DNA of 35,022 nucleotides from Acidobacteriota bacterium (GCA_003225465.1 QIAH01000359.1:1-35022); one strand, 5' to 3'. Shown: positions 9,791 to 17,930, numbered from the stretch's first letter. The notes: generated by a model not told the origin, from the sequence alone. Translations and numbers: made by a program.

Positions 9791-10275
9791 TTCGCGCCCC
9801 CCGCCACAATCACCGGACTGTGAGGGTGGTGGCACGTATCGCAAGGCAGACCTCTGGAGTGCTCCGCCGTATCTACCTGCGGAAAATTTCTCGGCTTCGC
9901 CGCGTTTGCCTCATGACAACGAGCGCATAACACCGCCGTGTCGAGCTTGTCGGGTTTCACCGCGGTGGGATCATCCGCATGCTGCGCCTGAGGTCCATGA
10001 CAGGCCTCGCAATTCACGCCCGCGTGCTTGCCGTTCTTCTTCTTATCGAGGACGTCCGCGTGGCAGCCCTCGCAGCTCTCATGGCCCGCGAACTTGATCG
10101 GACGCGCTGCGATTTCCGCCACTGCATTGGCGCGATAATGCCCAAGCTGTCCGAAGCTCTTTGGAACCAGAAATCCTCGAATCACGAGGAATATCAGTAG
10201 CCCTGCGACGAAGACCGCGGCTAAGCGAAAAAGATGTCCTGCATCCTTGAAGACATTCATGCCATGCAGTTGCAC
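9787..10275 (-). CDS. Membrane-anchored tetraheme cytochrome c
   Basis: 162 residues from a GTG at 10275; an ATG at 10260 (MNVFKDAGHLF) is an equally possible start. An uncleaved signal anchor spans residues about 15-37 and is followed by four CxxCH heme-attachment sites: CEGCH 68-72, CEACH 89-93, CARCH 117-121 and CDTCH 145-149. Further His residues in the spacing could be distal ligands. The size and layout resemble small cytochrome c3/NrfB-like proteins. It is the first gene of the operon and overlaps the ferredoxin gene by ATGA. It probably passes electrons between the FeS subunit and a periplasmic partner not encoded nearby. Confidence 0.9.
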   Translation of the reverse strand: MQLHGMNVFKDAGHLFRLAAVFVAGLLIFLVIRGFLVPKSFGQLGHYRANAVAEIAARPIKFAGHESCEGCHADVLDKKKNGKHAGVNCEACHGPQAQHADDPTAVKPDKLDTAVLCARCHEANAAKPRNFPQVDTAEHSRGLPCDTCHHPHSPVIVAGGAK

Positions 10276-10409
10276 CGGATCCCTGCCCGGGATCTTCTCC
10301 TGCCTTCCCGGCAGGCGGAAGCCGATGCTCTTTGATACCGGAATTAGTTACACCTTGCTGTGTCCTACATCACCGCGTCCCTGTGACACCGCTCACAATC
10401 TGGGTGGAG

Positions 10410-10431
10410 CGACGGGCGTCCCCGCCCGTCG
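10410..10431. repeat. Short perfect palindrome, element type A
   Basis: The 22-base hairpin has arms CGACGGGCG and CGCCCGTCG around TCCC. It lies in the 252-base gap between the start of the cytochrome operon and the 3' end of mnmE, probably within the mnmE downstream region. The same core recurs at 31116-31137 exactly, and with changes at 19543-19562 and 11724-11744. The rest of the gap (10276-10527) shows no gene; a promoter for the redox operon is expected there but was not identified with confidence. Confidence 0.8.
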
Positions 10432-10527
10432 TTCACCGGTGATTAAGGAGCCGGGCATAAACAACTTTGGCCCACCAGCAGTTCCCTCTCCCTATAAGTC
10501 CGACGGATTGCACATCTGAAATTCTGG

Positions 10528-11955
10528 CTACTTTCCAATACAGAACGTGCTGAAGATCAAATTGAGGATGTCATCATTCGTTGTGACGCCCGTCATCTCG
10601 TCCAGTGACCGAAGCGCGTTATAAAGGTCCAGCAGCAGCATCTCGTGCGGAATCCTGTTTCCGACCGCCTCCCGCGCCGCCTCCAGCGCTGCCAGCGAAT
10701 CCCGCACCAGCCCCTGGTGGCGCACATTCGTCAGAAATCCGCTTTCCCTCTGCGCTCCCGCGTCTCCCCCGATGTGGTGGAGAATTTCGCTTCGCAGTTC
10801 AGCGACTCCCGACCCGGTGAGAGCCGAAGTCCGAACCCGAGGCAATGGAGAACTGAGAACCGGGAACTGAGCGCTGGCGCAGTCGGCCTTGTTCTCGACC
10901 AGGATCGCCTCCCGCCCCTCCACATGCGCCAGCAGTTCCCCATCCTCCGCAGTCACCGGGTGCGATGCGTCCAGCACAACCAGCACCAGGTCCGAGTCCG
11001 CCAGCGCTTCCATCGATTTGCGAATTCCAATACTCTCCGCCTCATCGAGCGCGCGCCGGATACCCGCCGTGTCCATCAGCTTCACTGGAATCCCGCCAAT
11101 CGTCACCGTCTCGCTCACCAGATCGCGCGTCGTTCCCGGCGTCGCCGTCACAATCGCCCGCTCCCGTTCCACCAGCCGGTTAAATAAGCTCGACTTGCCG
11201 ACATTGGGTCGCCCCACGATCGCCAGCGTCAACCCCTCATGCACGATCTTGCCAAACGCGAAGCTGGCCGCCAGTTCCTCCAGAGGCACTCGCACCCGGG
11301 CAATGTGTCCGAGAATGGCTGCATCCGCCATGATCGAAACATCATCTTCCGCAAAGTCAATCCCCGCCTCGAGTTGCGCGATGAGCGTTACCAGATCCTG
11401 CTTGATCGGCTGCAGCCGCTTCGACAGCGCGCCTTCCAGTTGCTGAGCCGCGACTTTCGCCTGAAACAAGGTCTGCGATTCGATCAGATCCCGCACCGCC
11501 TCAGCCTGCGTCAGATCGATGCGCCTATTCAGGAAAGCCCGCATCGTGAACTCGCCCGGCTCGGCCAGCCGTGCCCCCCGCGCGACCGCCAACTCCACAA
11601 TATGTCGTAGAACGACAGGTGCCCCGTGCGCCGAAATTTCCACGATGTCATCGGTAGTGTAGGAATGCGGCTTGGCAAAATAGGTGACAACCACTTCGTC
11701 AATGCGATCCTGATGTTGACGTGGCGCGGGCGCCCCCGCCCGCGAAGATTCGTGGGTCAAGGGCCCCTCCGGACTGACGTCTTCTCCCGGTTCAATCAGT
11801 TCCCCAAACACTGCCCGCCCAGCTTCCAGAGAATGCTTCAGCCGAAGCATGGGTTCGGCAATCGCCCGAGCATCCGCGCCAGCCAGACGCACCACGCCAA
11901 TCCCACCCCGCCCAGCCGGAGTCGCAATCGCGACGATGGTGTCATCCAGAATCAC
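10528..11955 (-). CDS. mnmE: tRNA uridine-5-carboxymethylaminomethyl modification GTPase MnmE (TrmE)
   Basis: 475 residues. With MnmG it modifies the wobble uridine of certain tRNAs (cmnm5U/nm5U). The start is GTG 11955, since DDTIVAIATPAGRGGIGVVR aligns with the family N-terminus and leaves no room for a later start. The GTPase domain shows Walker A GRPNVGKS at 248-255, the switch motif TPGTTRD at about 272-278, DTAGI at 295-299 and NKAD at 355-358. The protein ends with the essential CIGK, where the Cys is needed for activity. It closes the conserved rpmH-rnpA-yidD-yidC-jag-mnmE order. Two oddities occur: residues about 57-83 form an extra loop containing a palindromic element, and residues about 362-369 are encoded by a second low-complexity repeat. 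Both keep the frame. Confidence 0.97.
   Translation of the reverse strand: MILDDTIVAIATPAGRGGIGVVRLAGADARAIAEPMLRLKHSLEAGRAVFGELIEPGEDVSPEGPLTHESSRAGAPAPRQHQDRIDEVVVTYFAKPHSYTTDDIVEISAHGAPVVLRHIVELAVARGARLAEPGEFTMRAFLNRRIDLTQAEAVRDLIESQTLFQAKVAAQQLEGALSKRLQPIKQDLVTLIAQLEAGIDFAEDDVSIMADAAILGHIARVRVPLEELAASFAFGKIVHEGLTLAIVGRPNVGKSSLFNRLVERERAIVTATPGTTRDLVSETVTIGGIPVKLMDTAGIRRALDEAESIGIRKSMEALADSDLVLVVLDASHPVTAEDGELLAHVEGREAILVENKADCASAQFPVLSSPLPRVRTSALTGSGVAELRSEILHHIGGDAGAQRESGFLTNVRHQGLVRDSLAALEAAREAVGNRIPHEMLLLDLYNALRSLDEMTGVTTNDDILNLIFSTFCIGK
10848..10871. repeat. Low-complexity repeat inside mnmE (GAGAACTGAGAAC-type)
   Basis: Two near-copies of a GAGAACTGAG-like unit, separated by AACCG, lie within the mnmE coding frame and encode residues about 362-369 between the NKAD motif and the end of the GTPase domain. 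Its composition differs from the surrounding GC-rich codons, suggesting slippage or insertion of a dispersed sequence. Confidence 0.55.
11724..11744. repeat. Palindromic element type A inside the mnmE coding sequence
   Basis: The hairpin has arms CGCGGGCG and CGCCCGCG around CCCC. It has the same geometry as the intergenic copies at 10410 and 31116, with the outer stem pairs changed together. It encodes residues 71-77 of MnmE within a loop that appears longer than in the E. coli protein. Confidence 0.75.
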
Positions 11956-12310
11956 GCAACGATTGTAGCGAAGGACTTCGCCGGACCAGAATTAGGGCTC
12001 AACTTGCGGACAAGCCCATCCTCAATTTAGAAGAGTCTCTGACTAACTGTGCTTTGAAAGGGACGGCCTTCAGGCCGTCCACCAGTGCCCTGAAAACTCG
12101 GGGGGCTTCAGCCCCTGGGTGAATTTGGATCGAACTCTCGCTGAGAGCGCTCTTAAGGTAACGAGTCTGTAGGGTGCGTCCGCTGTTTCACGAATGCAAG
12201 CCACTCCATTGCGACGTGATGGGATGGCACCCAGCCGGACGGAATCATGTCAGCCGGAGCGGGACCGCCGGTCTGCTGAAATCGATGATATTTCTTGTAG
12301 AAGGGAAGAA
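11956..12310. other. Intergenic region between jag and mnmE with two small hairpins
   Basis: No gene was recognised in these 355 bases. Two hairpins are obvious: GGACGGCCTTCAGGCCGTCC at 12061-12080 and GGGGCTTCAGCCCC at 12102-12115. Both have a TTCA loop centre, so they are probably one composite repeat. The remaining sequence to 12310 shows no motif I can name. The part nearest 11955 should hold the mnmE promoter. Confidence 0.6.
11962..11967 (-). promoter_or_regulatory. Possible -10 box giving a near-leaderless mnmE transcript
   Basis: On the minus strand TACAAT ends only 6 bases before the mnmE GTG. Transcription beginning at the usual distance would start at or next to the start codon. 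No good -35 hexamer was found at 17 bases, so support is partial. Confidence 0.35.
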
Positions 12311-12847
12311 CTAGCGAATACCGCGCCGCGCCGCGCTACTCACGCTCCGGGAATCCTTCGGATACACCACCAGGCATCGCCGCATGCCCTCGCCTTCGCT
12401 CTCCGTGCGCAGATCCGCCTCATCCCGCAACGCCAAATGCACGATGCGCCGTTCCCGCGAAGACATCGGCGCAAACTTGTAGGGCGCCCCAGTCTTCCGA
12501 ACTTTCTCCGCCGCCACGCTGGCCGCCATGCGCAACTCTTCAATCCGCATGGCCCGGTGATTCATGCAGTCAAACGAAATCTTCTCGTGCTCGTTGCCGG
12601 AGAGACGCAGCATCTCGATGGCCAGCAACTCAATCGAGCGCAGCAACTCCGCGCCGCGCTCCAGCATGAGCGCCGAGTCCGGCCCGGCAAACTCCACCAG
12701 GATCTCCGGACGCTCCCAGTCGCGCTCTTCCGGCAACGGAGGATCCACCGTAATTCGATATTTCAGACGCAGGCCGGCATTCGCCACCACGCCCCGCAGA
12801 AATTCGTTGATCTTGTTCGCAGCGGCAATTTTGTCAGGAATAGGCAT
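12311..12847 (-). CDS. jag: Jag/KhpB-like RNA-binding protein (degenerate KH plus R3H domain)
   Basis: 178 residues, encoded directly downstream of yidC as in many bacteria (SpoIIIJ-associated protein). The C-terminal half is clearly R3H-like: KFAPMSSRERRIVHLALRDE followed by the family's T-x-SEGEGMRR and VVYP. The middle region (ILVEFAGPDSALMLERGAELLRSIELLAIEML) lies where the KH-II domain should be, but the GxxG RNA-binding loop is not intact (LERG), so the KH part may not bind RNA normally. No N-terminal Jag-N domain is visible. The family binds RNA and affects envelope and cell-division functions in Gram-positives; its role here is inferred only from family and position. Confidence 0.85.
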   Translation of the reverse strand: MPIPDKIAAANKINEFLRGVVANAGLRLKYRITVDPPLPEERDWERPEILVEFAGPDSALMLERGAELLRSIELLAIEMLRLSGNEHEKISFDCMNHRAMRIEELRMAASVAAEKVRKTGAPYKFAPMSSRERRIVHLALRDEADLRTESEGEGMRRCLVVYPKDSRSVSSAARRGIR

Positions 12848-12923
12848 AGATGCTCTGAGCTTCGAGCAACGAGCCTCGGCGCCGGCAAACCACTTCTCGT
12901 AGCTCGCAGCTCGAAGCTCGCAG
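12848..12923. repeat. Short GAGCT-rich tandem repeat between yidC and jag
   Basis: On the minus strand the spacer contains units such as GAGCTTCGAGCTGCGAGCTA, with a second partial group near 12850-12875. The unit is about 7-8 bases with variation in one position. It fills most of the 76-base gap and is not coding. Confidence 0.6.
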
Positions 12924-14648
12924 CTATTTATCTTTCTTTCGCGCCCGCTTCTCCATCATCTCCCGCATCTCGCGTCCCAAAGGCGTGCGGTTCATGATGA
13001 CTTGCTGCACGATTCCAATCACATTTCCCACCGACCAGTACAGGCACAGCCCCGCCGCCAGGTTCCAGCTGATGAACCCGAGCATCACCGGCATGAACAG
13101 GTTCATCATTTTCTGCTGCGCCGGATCCATGCCTGCCTGCGGCGTCATGCGCTGCATGAATAGCATACTGATGATCACCGCGATCGGCAGGATGTGATAT
13201 GGGTCGGCAGAAGAAAGATCCGGAATCCAGGCCCAGTGCGCCAGCCGCAAATCCAGCGCCACGCCCAGCATGCGGTAGTACGCAAACAAAAACGGCATCT
13301 GGATGATCAGCGGCAAACACCCTCCCGCCGGATTCACGCCTTCCTTCTTATAGAGCGCGGCGATCTCCTCGTTCATCGCCTGCTTCCGCGGATCCCGCAT
13401 GCTGTACTTCTTATACTTCTCCTGGATCGACTTGATCTGTGGCGCCACCCGTTGCATCTTCAACATCGACTTCATCTGCGCGATGCGCAGCGGCAACAGC
13501 GCCAGGTTGATGATCAGGGTCTGGACCACGATGGCCCAGCCCCAGTTCGCGACGATGTGGTTATAGGTCCACTTCAGCCACAGAAAGAGCGGGCGCGCAA
13601 TCAGTCCCAGCCAGCCAAAGTCCACCAGCTTCCGCAAATCGGGTTCTGCCCCGGCCGGCAGCCCGGCCACCGGAACCTTCTCCAGCACATCGAGCGCCTT
13701 CGGCCCAACGTAGATCCGCTCCTCGGTCGCTCCTCCCAGCCGCCCGACCGCCACACCCACCAATTCGTTCGGATGTTTCGCGTCTGCCGGATTATCGAGT
13801 GCGCCGCGCAATGTCACCATCGCCGCACTCGCCGGATCCTCCGGCAGGAACACCGCCGCAAAATATTGATCGCTCGCCGCAGCCCAATTGAAGGGTCCGC
13901 GAATGGTCCCTCCGCCCGCCACTTTCTTCAATGCCAAGCGCTCGACATCGTTGCCATTCTGGTACTCCACCCGGGCTGCCGCATAAGCCGCCGGCGTGTT
14001 CTCGTCTCCGAAGCCCGCCGGCCACACCGGAAAGGCCGTGGCCTCGCTACCTTTCTGGACCACCGAGGTCTCCACCTTCACCACGTAGCTGTGATCGAAG
14101 TGGAATGTCTTCCGCACCGCCGTGTCGGCATCCGAGTATTCGAAGGAAATATCCGCGGGCGCTGTCAGTCCGCCGCCCGCATCAGGATTTTGTAGATATA
14201 GCGCCGAGTTCAGCTTGTTGCGCAGCCCCTCGTCGTAGGCCCACAGCCCCAACGGATACCCATATTTCGCCGCCGCATTCGCGTTCACCAACTCGAGTGG
14301 CTGGCCCTTATCATCCTGGAATTTTTTCAGCACCCACGACTTCACCTGGCCGCCGCGATTCGTGAACCGGATCCGGTACAGATCATTCTCAACCACGGTC
14401 TCCGTTTCCGCTGAAGCCTGCTTCGTTCCCGCCGAAGCCGGCGCGGGCGGAGGAACAGACGGCGATGCCGTCGTCGGAGCCGGAGTCACGGGCGCATTCT
14501 GTGCTTGCTGAGCAGGCTCGGGAGTCTTCGGGCCATATTTTTTCAGCAAAGGCTGCGACGCAAGAATAATAAGAAACGTAAGCGCAAAGACTAGAAGAAG
14601 TCGGCGCTCCGTTCCGGGTTCTTGCTGTGGACCTTGAAAGTCTGCCAA
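12924..14648 (-). CDS. yidC: Membrane protein insertase YidC
   Basis: 574 residues with a TTG start at 14648 preceded by AGAAGGT. A first membrane segment lies at about residues 15-36 (RRLLLVFALTFLIILASQPLL). It is followed by a Pro/Ala-rich linker, a large periplasmic beta domain of the Gram-negative type to about residue 330, and then the conserved insertase core (FLWLKWTYNHIVANWGWAIV; LLPLRIAQMKSMLKMQ; NPAGGCLPLIIQMPFLFAYY). The C-terminus is basic (KRARKKDK), as expected for ribosome contact. It inserts inner-membrane proteins alone or with SecYEG. The neighbours yidD, rnpA and rpmH upstream and jag downstream match the usual order. Confidence 0.97.
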   Translation of the reverse strand: MADFQGPQQEPGTERRLLLVFALTFLIILASQPLLKKYGPKTPEPAQQAQNAPVTPAPTTASPSVPPPAPASAGTKQASAETETVVENDLYRIRFTNRGGQVKSWVLKKFQDDKGQPLELVNANAAAKYGYPLGLWAYDEGLRNKLNSALYLQNPDAGGGLTAPADISFEYSDADTAVRKTFHFDHSYVVKVETSVVQKGSEATAFPVWPAGFGDENTPAAYAAARVEYQNGNDVERLALKKVAGGGTIRGPFNWAAASDQYFAAVFLPEDPASAAMVTLRGALDNPADAKHPNELVGVAVGRLGGATEERIYVGPKALDVLEKVPVAGLPAGAEPDLRKLVDFGWLGLIARPLFLWLKWTYNHIVANWGWAIVVQTLIINLALLPLRIAQMKSMLKMQRVAPQIKSIQEKYKKYSMRDPRKQAMNEEIAALYKKEGVNPAGGCLPLIIQMPFLFAYYRMLGVALDLRLAHWAWIPDLSSADPYHILPIAVIISMLFMQRMTPQAGMDPAQQKMMNLFMPVMLGFISWNLAAGLCLYWSVGNVIGIVQQVIMNRTPLGREMREMMEKRARKKDK

Positions 14649-14952
14649 TGCCTTACCTTCTGAAATTTCGTGTTGGCTTCACTCGCAACACTCACGTCTA
14701 AGCTTTGAAAGGCCCCGCCGTCTTCTTGGCGTCCTTCTGCGACTCCTTAGCGCCCTTCGCGGTTTAAGATTTTGTCGTTTTTCTCCGCGACCTTTGCGGC
14801 CCTTCTCTGCGTTCTCTGCGTTTTAAGACTTTTTTGCATTCTGCACAATCTCGCGATGGCTTATCCCAACCACTGACAAATGCCTGAGCTTCTCTTTGCG
14901 TCCTTCGCGATTCCTTTGCGCCCTTCGCGGTTTAAGGTTTGCCTCTCAGCTC
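14649..14952. repeat. Three copies of a CGCAAAGG-type dispersed repeat between yidD and yidC
   Basis: This 304-base gap in an otherwise tight cluster contains three related blocks at about 14728-14769, 14780-14828 and 14893-14937. Blocks 1 and 3 share an exact 18-mer ending GCGGTTTAAG (14751-14768 and 14919-14936). On the minus strand the pattern reads TTAAACCGCGAAGG then GCGCAAAGG-like words repeated about every 9-12 bases. No open frame spans the region. Confidence 0.75.
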
Positions 14953-15210
14953 TCAAGGCCGCCCAAACTTCCCAAGCGTCTCCCGGCGCATGACCGGATC
15001 GTATCCACCCTTCACAAAAGGATGGCACCGCAAAATCCTCATCATCGCCATCCACCCACCACGCACCGCGCCATAACGCTCCACGGCCTCCATGGCATAC
15101 TCCGAACAAGTCGGCACATAACGGCAACTTGGCGGAAGCATGGGAGAGAGCGCCCACTTATACCCACGCAACAGCAGCAACACGGATTTGCGTGCAATCT
15201 GCATACTCAA
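14953..15210 (-). CDS. yidD: Membrane protein insertion efficiency factor YidD
   Basis: 85 residues from TTG 15210; the ATG at 15204 two codons later is an equally likely start. The family core is clear: [20 protein letters not shown], then [21 protein letters not shown] and [15 protein letters not shown], including the conserved Cys residues. YidD is a small inner-membrane-associated protein that helps YidC-dependent insertion. It lies 47 bases after rnpA. A long repeat-filled gap separates it from yidC. Confidence 0.95.
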   Translation of the reverse strand: MSMQIARKSVLLLLRGYKWALSPMLPPSCRYVPTCSEYAMEAVERYGAVRGGWMAMMRILRCHPFVKGGYDPVMRRETLGKFGRP

Positions 15211-15257
15211 TCGAACAAGCCCCTACCATCCACTACGCTGCCCGCGCGTCCGAAGTT

Positions 15258-15677
15258 TCACCCCTTGCCGCGCGGCTCGTCCGCCATCTTCTGGCGAATC
15301 ACTTCGAATGCCCGGCTGACCTCCGCGAGCAGCACTGAGAATTCCACGGTCCGCACTGACTTCTTCGGATTGATCACGACATCCACGGCGGGCCCGGGCG
15401 ATGTCCGACTCAAGCGAACCGCTTCGCGCAATCGGCGCTTCATGCGGTTCCGGTCGACTGCCCCTCCCAGCGCGCGGCCAACCGTGAAGCCCACTCGCAT
15501 TCCTTCGCCTTCGGCCCGCCGCAAGTAGAACACCGTAATGTTCGTTGAAAAATGGCGCCGCCCCTGCTTGTAGACGCGCTCGAAATCCGCATGCCGCAAC
15601 AGTCGCCCGCTGCGTGGATTCTTCTTCCCGCCCTGCCCCCGCAGATCCGGCGCTCCCTCGGGAGCAAGCGCGCTCAC
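15258..15677 (-). CDS. rnpA: Ribonuclease P protein component
   Basis: 139 residues from a GTG start at 15677. The protein cofactor of RNase P matures tRNA 5' ends. Seen in the sequence are the basic N-terminus with GRLLRHADFERVYKQGRR, the FTVGRALGGAVDRNRMKRRLRE block containing the family RNR motif, and VDVVINPKKS near the C-terminal half. It is about 20 residues longer at the N-terminus than many homologues, so a later start is conceivable, though no internal ATG is present before the core. It lies 95 bases downstream of rpmH. Confidence 0.96.
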   Translation of the reverse strand: MSALAPEGAPDLRGQGGKKNPRSGRLLRHADFERVYKQGRRHFSTNITVFYLRRAEGEGMRVGFTVGRALGGAVDRNRMKRRLREAVRLSRTSPGPAVDVVINPKKSVRTVEFSVLLAEVSRAFEVIRQKMADEPRGKG

Positions 15678-15772
15678 GGCTCGCTCACAATCCGTCTGCA
15701 GACGCTGTGCAAATCGCTCAGGATGACGACCCTATGGGATCTCCGGACACGCCCCGGAGAGAAATCGAAGTC

Positions 15773-15928
15773 TTACTCGCGGAAGCCGGGCTTCACCGAG
15801 ACCCGCTTGCGACCCTTCGCGCGCCGGCGCGACAACACCGCGGCTCCGCTCTTAGTCTTCATGCGCGTTCGGAATCCGTGCTTCTTCGAGCGCTTACGCC
15901 GGTTAGGTTGGAAAGTGCGCTTGGGCAT
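15773..15928 (-). CDS. rpmH: 50S ribosomal protein L34
   Basis: The 51-residue product was found by translating the minus strand. It begins [20 protein letters not shown] and continues [20 protein letters not shown], the full L34 signature, ending KPGFRE before TAA at 15773-15775. Length is slightly above the usual 44-47 because of the C-terminal tail. AGGAG lies about 12 bases upstream. It is the first gene of the minus-strand cluster and diverges from dnaA. Confidence 0.98.
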   Translation of the reverse strand: MPKRTFQPNRRKRSKKHGFRTRMKTKSGAAVLSRRRAKGRKRVSVKPGFRE

Positions 15929-16532
15929 GAAAAATGGCTGCTCCTGATTCGATCAATGGCCTTTAGGCAAACAATGAGTATAAATGACCTTCCTAGAACC
16001 CGGCAAACCGGCATAGCAGCCGATCGCAATTCCTCACACAGAATTCCGCGCTGCGTCACTCGCAAAATTTTCTTGCTCGCATCACCAATTCATGCTTGAT
16101 CTTTTTCGCTCAACATGTGCAGCCCACACTCGCTTCCGAGTACCGCGCACCAGCATGAGAGAATTTCTCGTGTCGAAAATTTTCGCCACCATCCTCCTCG
16201 CGCATGCCGCCGAACTGAGCGCCAATTCTGGCTTTCCCGCAACTCGCTCACGTGCGATAATTCTATGCACCACTCACGTTGCAGTTATAAATTCGCTACT
16301 TGACAACACAAAAAGTTCGCGCTCGAATCCTGTCTGCGCGAAAAAATTTCTTCGCGAAGTTTTCCACGCGGCAAAATATTTTGTGCTAGTATGCCGCCTG
16401 TTCTACTTACTGAAATTTTCTTCGTCCAGGCACCCGCTCCCAGCAAACGGGAGGCGCTCTGCACTAATTAAGAGAGTCGAGAATTTTTAACAGTCGGGCC
16501 CGTACCAGCCGCCGGCCCCGAGATGAGCCTTT
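15929..16532. promoter_or_regulatory. rpmH-dnaA divergent intergenic region (promoters, scattered DnaA-box-like sites)
   Basis: This 604-base region has no gene and must hold the divergent promoters for rpmH and dnaA. DnaA-box-like 9-mers are TTTTCCACG at 16360-16368 (8 of 9 to TTTTCCACA) and CTATGCACC at 16263-16271 (weaker). For dnaA, an extended -10 TGCTAGTAT (16384-16392) is a candidate, and TTGACA at 16300-16305 has only a weak -10 partner. AT-rich patches occur at 16281-16299 and 16463-16490. A second part of a bipartite origin could lie here. Confidence 0.5.
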
Positions 16533-17930
16533 ATGTCCGTTCCAAGTACAACGCTTGCCCCGAATCCTTGGATTCGCATCCTCGACGCCCTCGAGAAAAA
16601 GATCAACCGGCACTCCTACGACACCTGGCTGAAGCCCACCCGCTATAGCCATGCGACCGGTGGCGTACTCTTCGTGCGCGTTCCCACCGTCGAGTTCCGC
16701 CACGTAGGCGACAAGTATGCCGACCTGATTCAGGAAGCCATCGATAATCTTGGCCTCGAGTATGCCGACGTCAAGTTCGTCACTCCGGAAGATGACCCGG
16801 CCTCCACTCCACTCCGCCACGATGGCGGCCTTTCCGTGATCGCGACCTCCGCTCCCACTTCGGGTGGTTCCGCGGCCGCGGCCGCCCAGGCCCGCTTCGA
16901 TTGGGACGGCGCCGCGCAACTGAATGCGCGCTACACCTTCGACGCCTTCGTCATCGGCAGCGGCAACCAGTTTGCCCACGCCGCCTGCCAGGCCGTAGCG
17001 GAGCGGCCTTCCAAGGCCTACAATCCACTCTTCCTCTACGGTGGCGTCGGAATGGGCAAAACCCACCTGATGCAGGCTATTGGGCATGAAGTAAAAAAGC
17101 GCCTTCCGCAAGCTGCCATCTGCTACGTCTCCAGCGAGAAGTTCACCAACGAGATGATCAACTCGCTGCGCTACGACAAGATGACCAGCTTTCGCGACAA
17201 GTTCCGCAACGTTGACGTCCTGCTGGTCGACGACATCCAGTTCCTCGCTCAGAAAGAGCGCACCCAGGAAGAGTTCTTTCACACCTTCAACGCGCTGCAT
17301 GAGTCGATGAAGCAGATCGTCATCGCCAGCGACCGCCCGCCCAAAGAGCTGGCCGAAGTGGAAGATCGCCTGCGCAGCCGTTTCGAATGGGGTCTGATCG
17401 CCGACATCCAGCCGCCGGACCTCGAAACCAAGGTCGCCATCCTGCAGAAAAAAGCCGAGCAGGAAAAGGTCACCCTGCCCACTGACGTCGCCCTTTACGT
17501 TGCCTCGAACATCCGTTCCAACGTCCGCGAACTGGAAGGCGCACTCATTCGCCTCGTCGCCCATTCTTCCCTCATCGGCGCTGAGATCACTCTCCCCTAC
17601 GCCCAGCAGGTGCTCAAGAACTTCATCGACTCGCAGGCCCGCAAGGTCACGATCGAATCCATCCAGAAGGCCACCGCTGAGCAGTTCGGGCTGCGCCTGG
17701 TCGAGATCAAGGCGAAGAACAACTCCCGCGCCATCGTCTACCCCCGTCAGATCGCCATGTATCTGGCCAAGCATCTGACCGAAGCGTCGCTGCCCGAGAT
17801 CGGACGCCAGTTCGGCGGTAAGCACCACACCACCGTGCTGCACTCCGTCGATAAAATCGACGAGGCTCGCAAGAATGATAAGGATTTGAACAGGCTCATC
17901 AATAAGCTGACCGAGCAGCTAGGCGGTTAA
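16533..17930 (+). CDS. dnaA: Chromosomal replication initiator protein DnaA
   Basis: 465 residues. Domain I is at about 10-80 (ILDALEKKINRHSYDTWLKP) and a short Ala-rich linker follows near 95-120. The AAA+ domain begins at the ARYTFDAFVIGSGNQFAHAA stretch. Walker A is GGVGMGKTHL at about 170-179 and Walker B LLVDDIQFL at about 229-237. The C-terminal DNA-binding domain carries the DnaA signature GGKHHTTVLHSVDKI at about 428-442. It binds DnaA boxes and opens the origin. The ATG at 16533 follows the divergent intergenic region; no strong Shine-Dalgarno sequence is seen. dnaN follows after a 304-base gap with the origin candidate. Confidence 0.98.
   Translation: MSVPSTTLAPNPWIRILDALEKKINRHSYDTWLKPTRYSHATGGVLFVRVPTVEFRHVGDKYADLIQEAIDNLGLEYADVKFVTPEDDPASTPLRHDGGLSVIATSAPTSGGSAAAAAQARFDWDGAAQLNARYTFDAFVIGSGNQFAHAACQAVAERPSKAYNPLFLYGGVGMGKTHLMQAIGHEVKKRLPQAAICYVSSEKFTNEMINSLRYDKMTSFRDKFRNVDVLLVDDIQFLAQKERTQEEFFHTFNALHESMKQIVIASDRPPKELAEVEDRLRSRFEWGLIADIQPPDLETKVAILQKKAEQEKVTLPTDVALYVASNIRSNVRELEGALIRLVAHSSLIGAEITLPYAQQVLKNFIDSQARKVTIESIQKATAEQFGLRLVEIKAKNNSRAIVYPRQIAMYLAKHLTEASLPEIGRQFGGKHHTTVLHSVDKIDEARKNDKDLNRLINKLTEQLGG

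Noticed and set aside
15929-16532. rpmH-dnaA gap as the main origin
   Set aside because: Only one good DnaA-box-like site was found and no triplet run next to an AT-rich segment; the dnaA-dnaN gap is better, although a bipartite origin is not excluded.
16464-17843. 459-codon antisense open frame opposite dnaA
   Set aside because: dnaA is certain here, and the antisense product shows only compositional bias.
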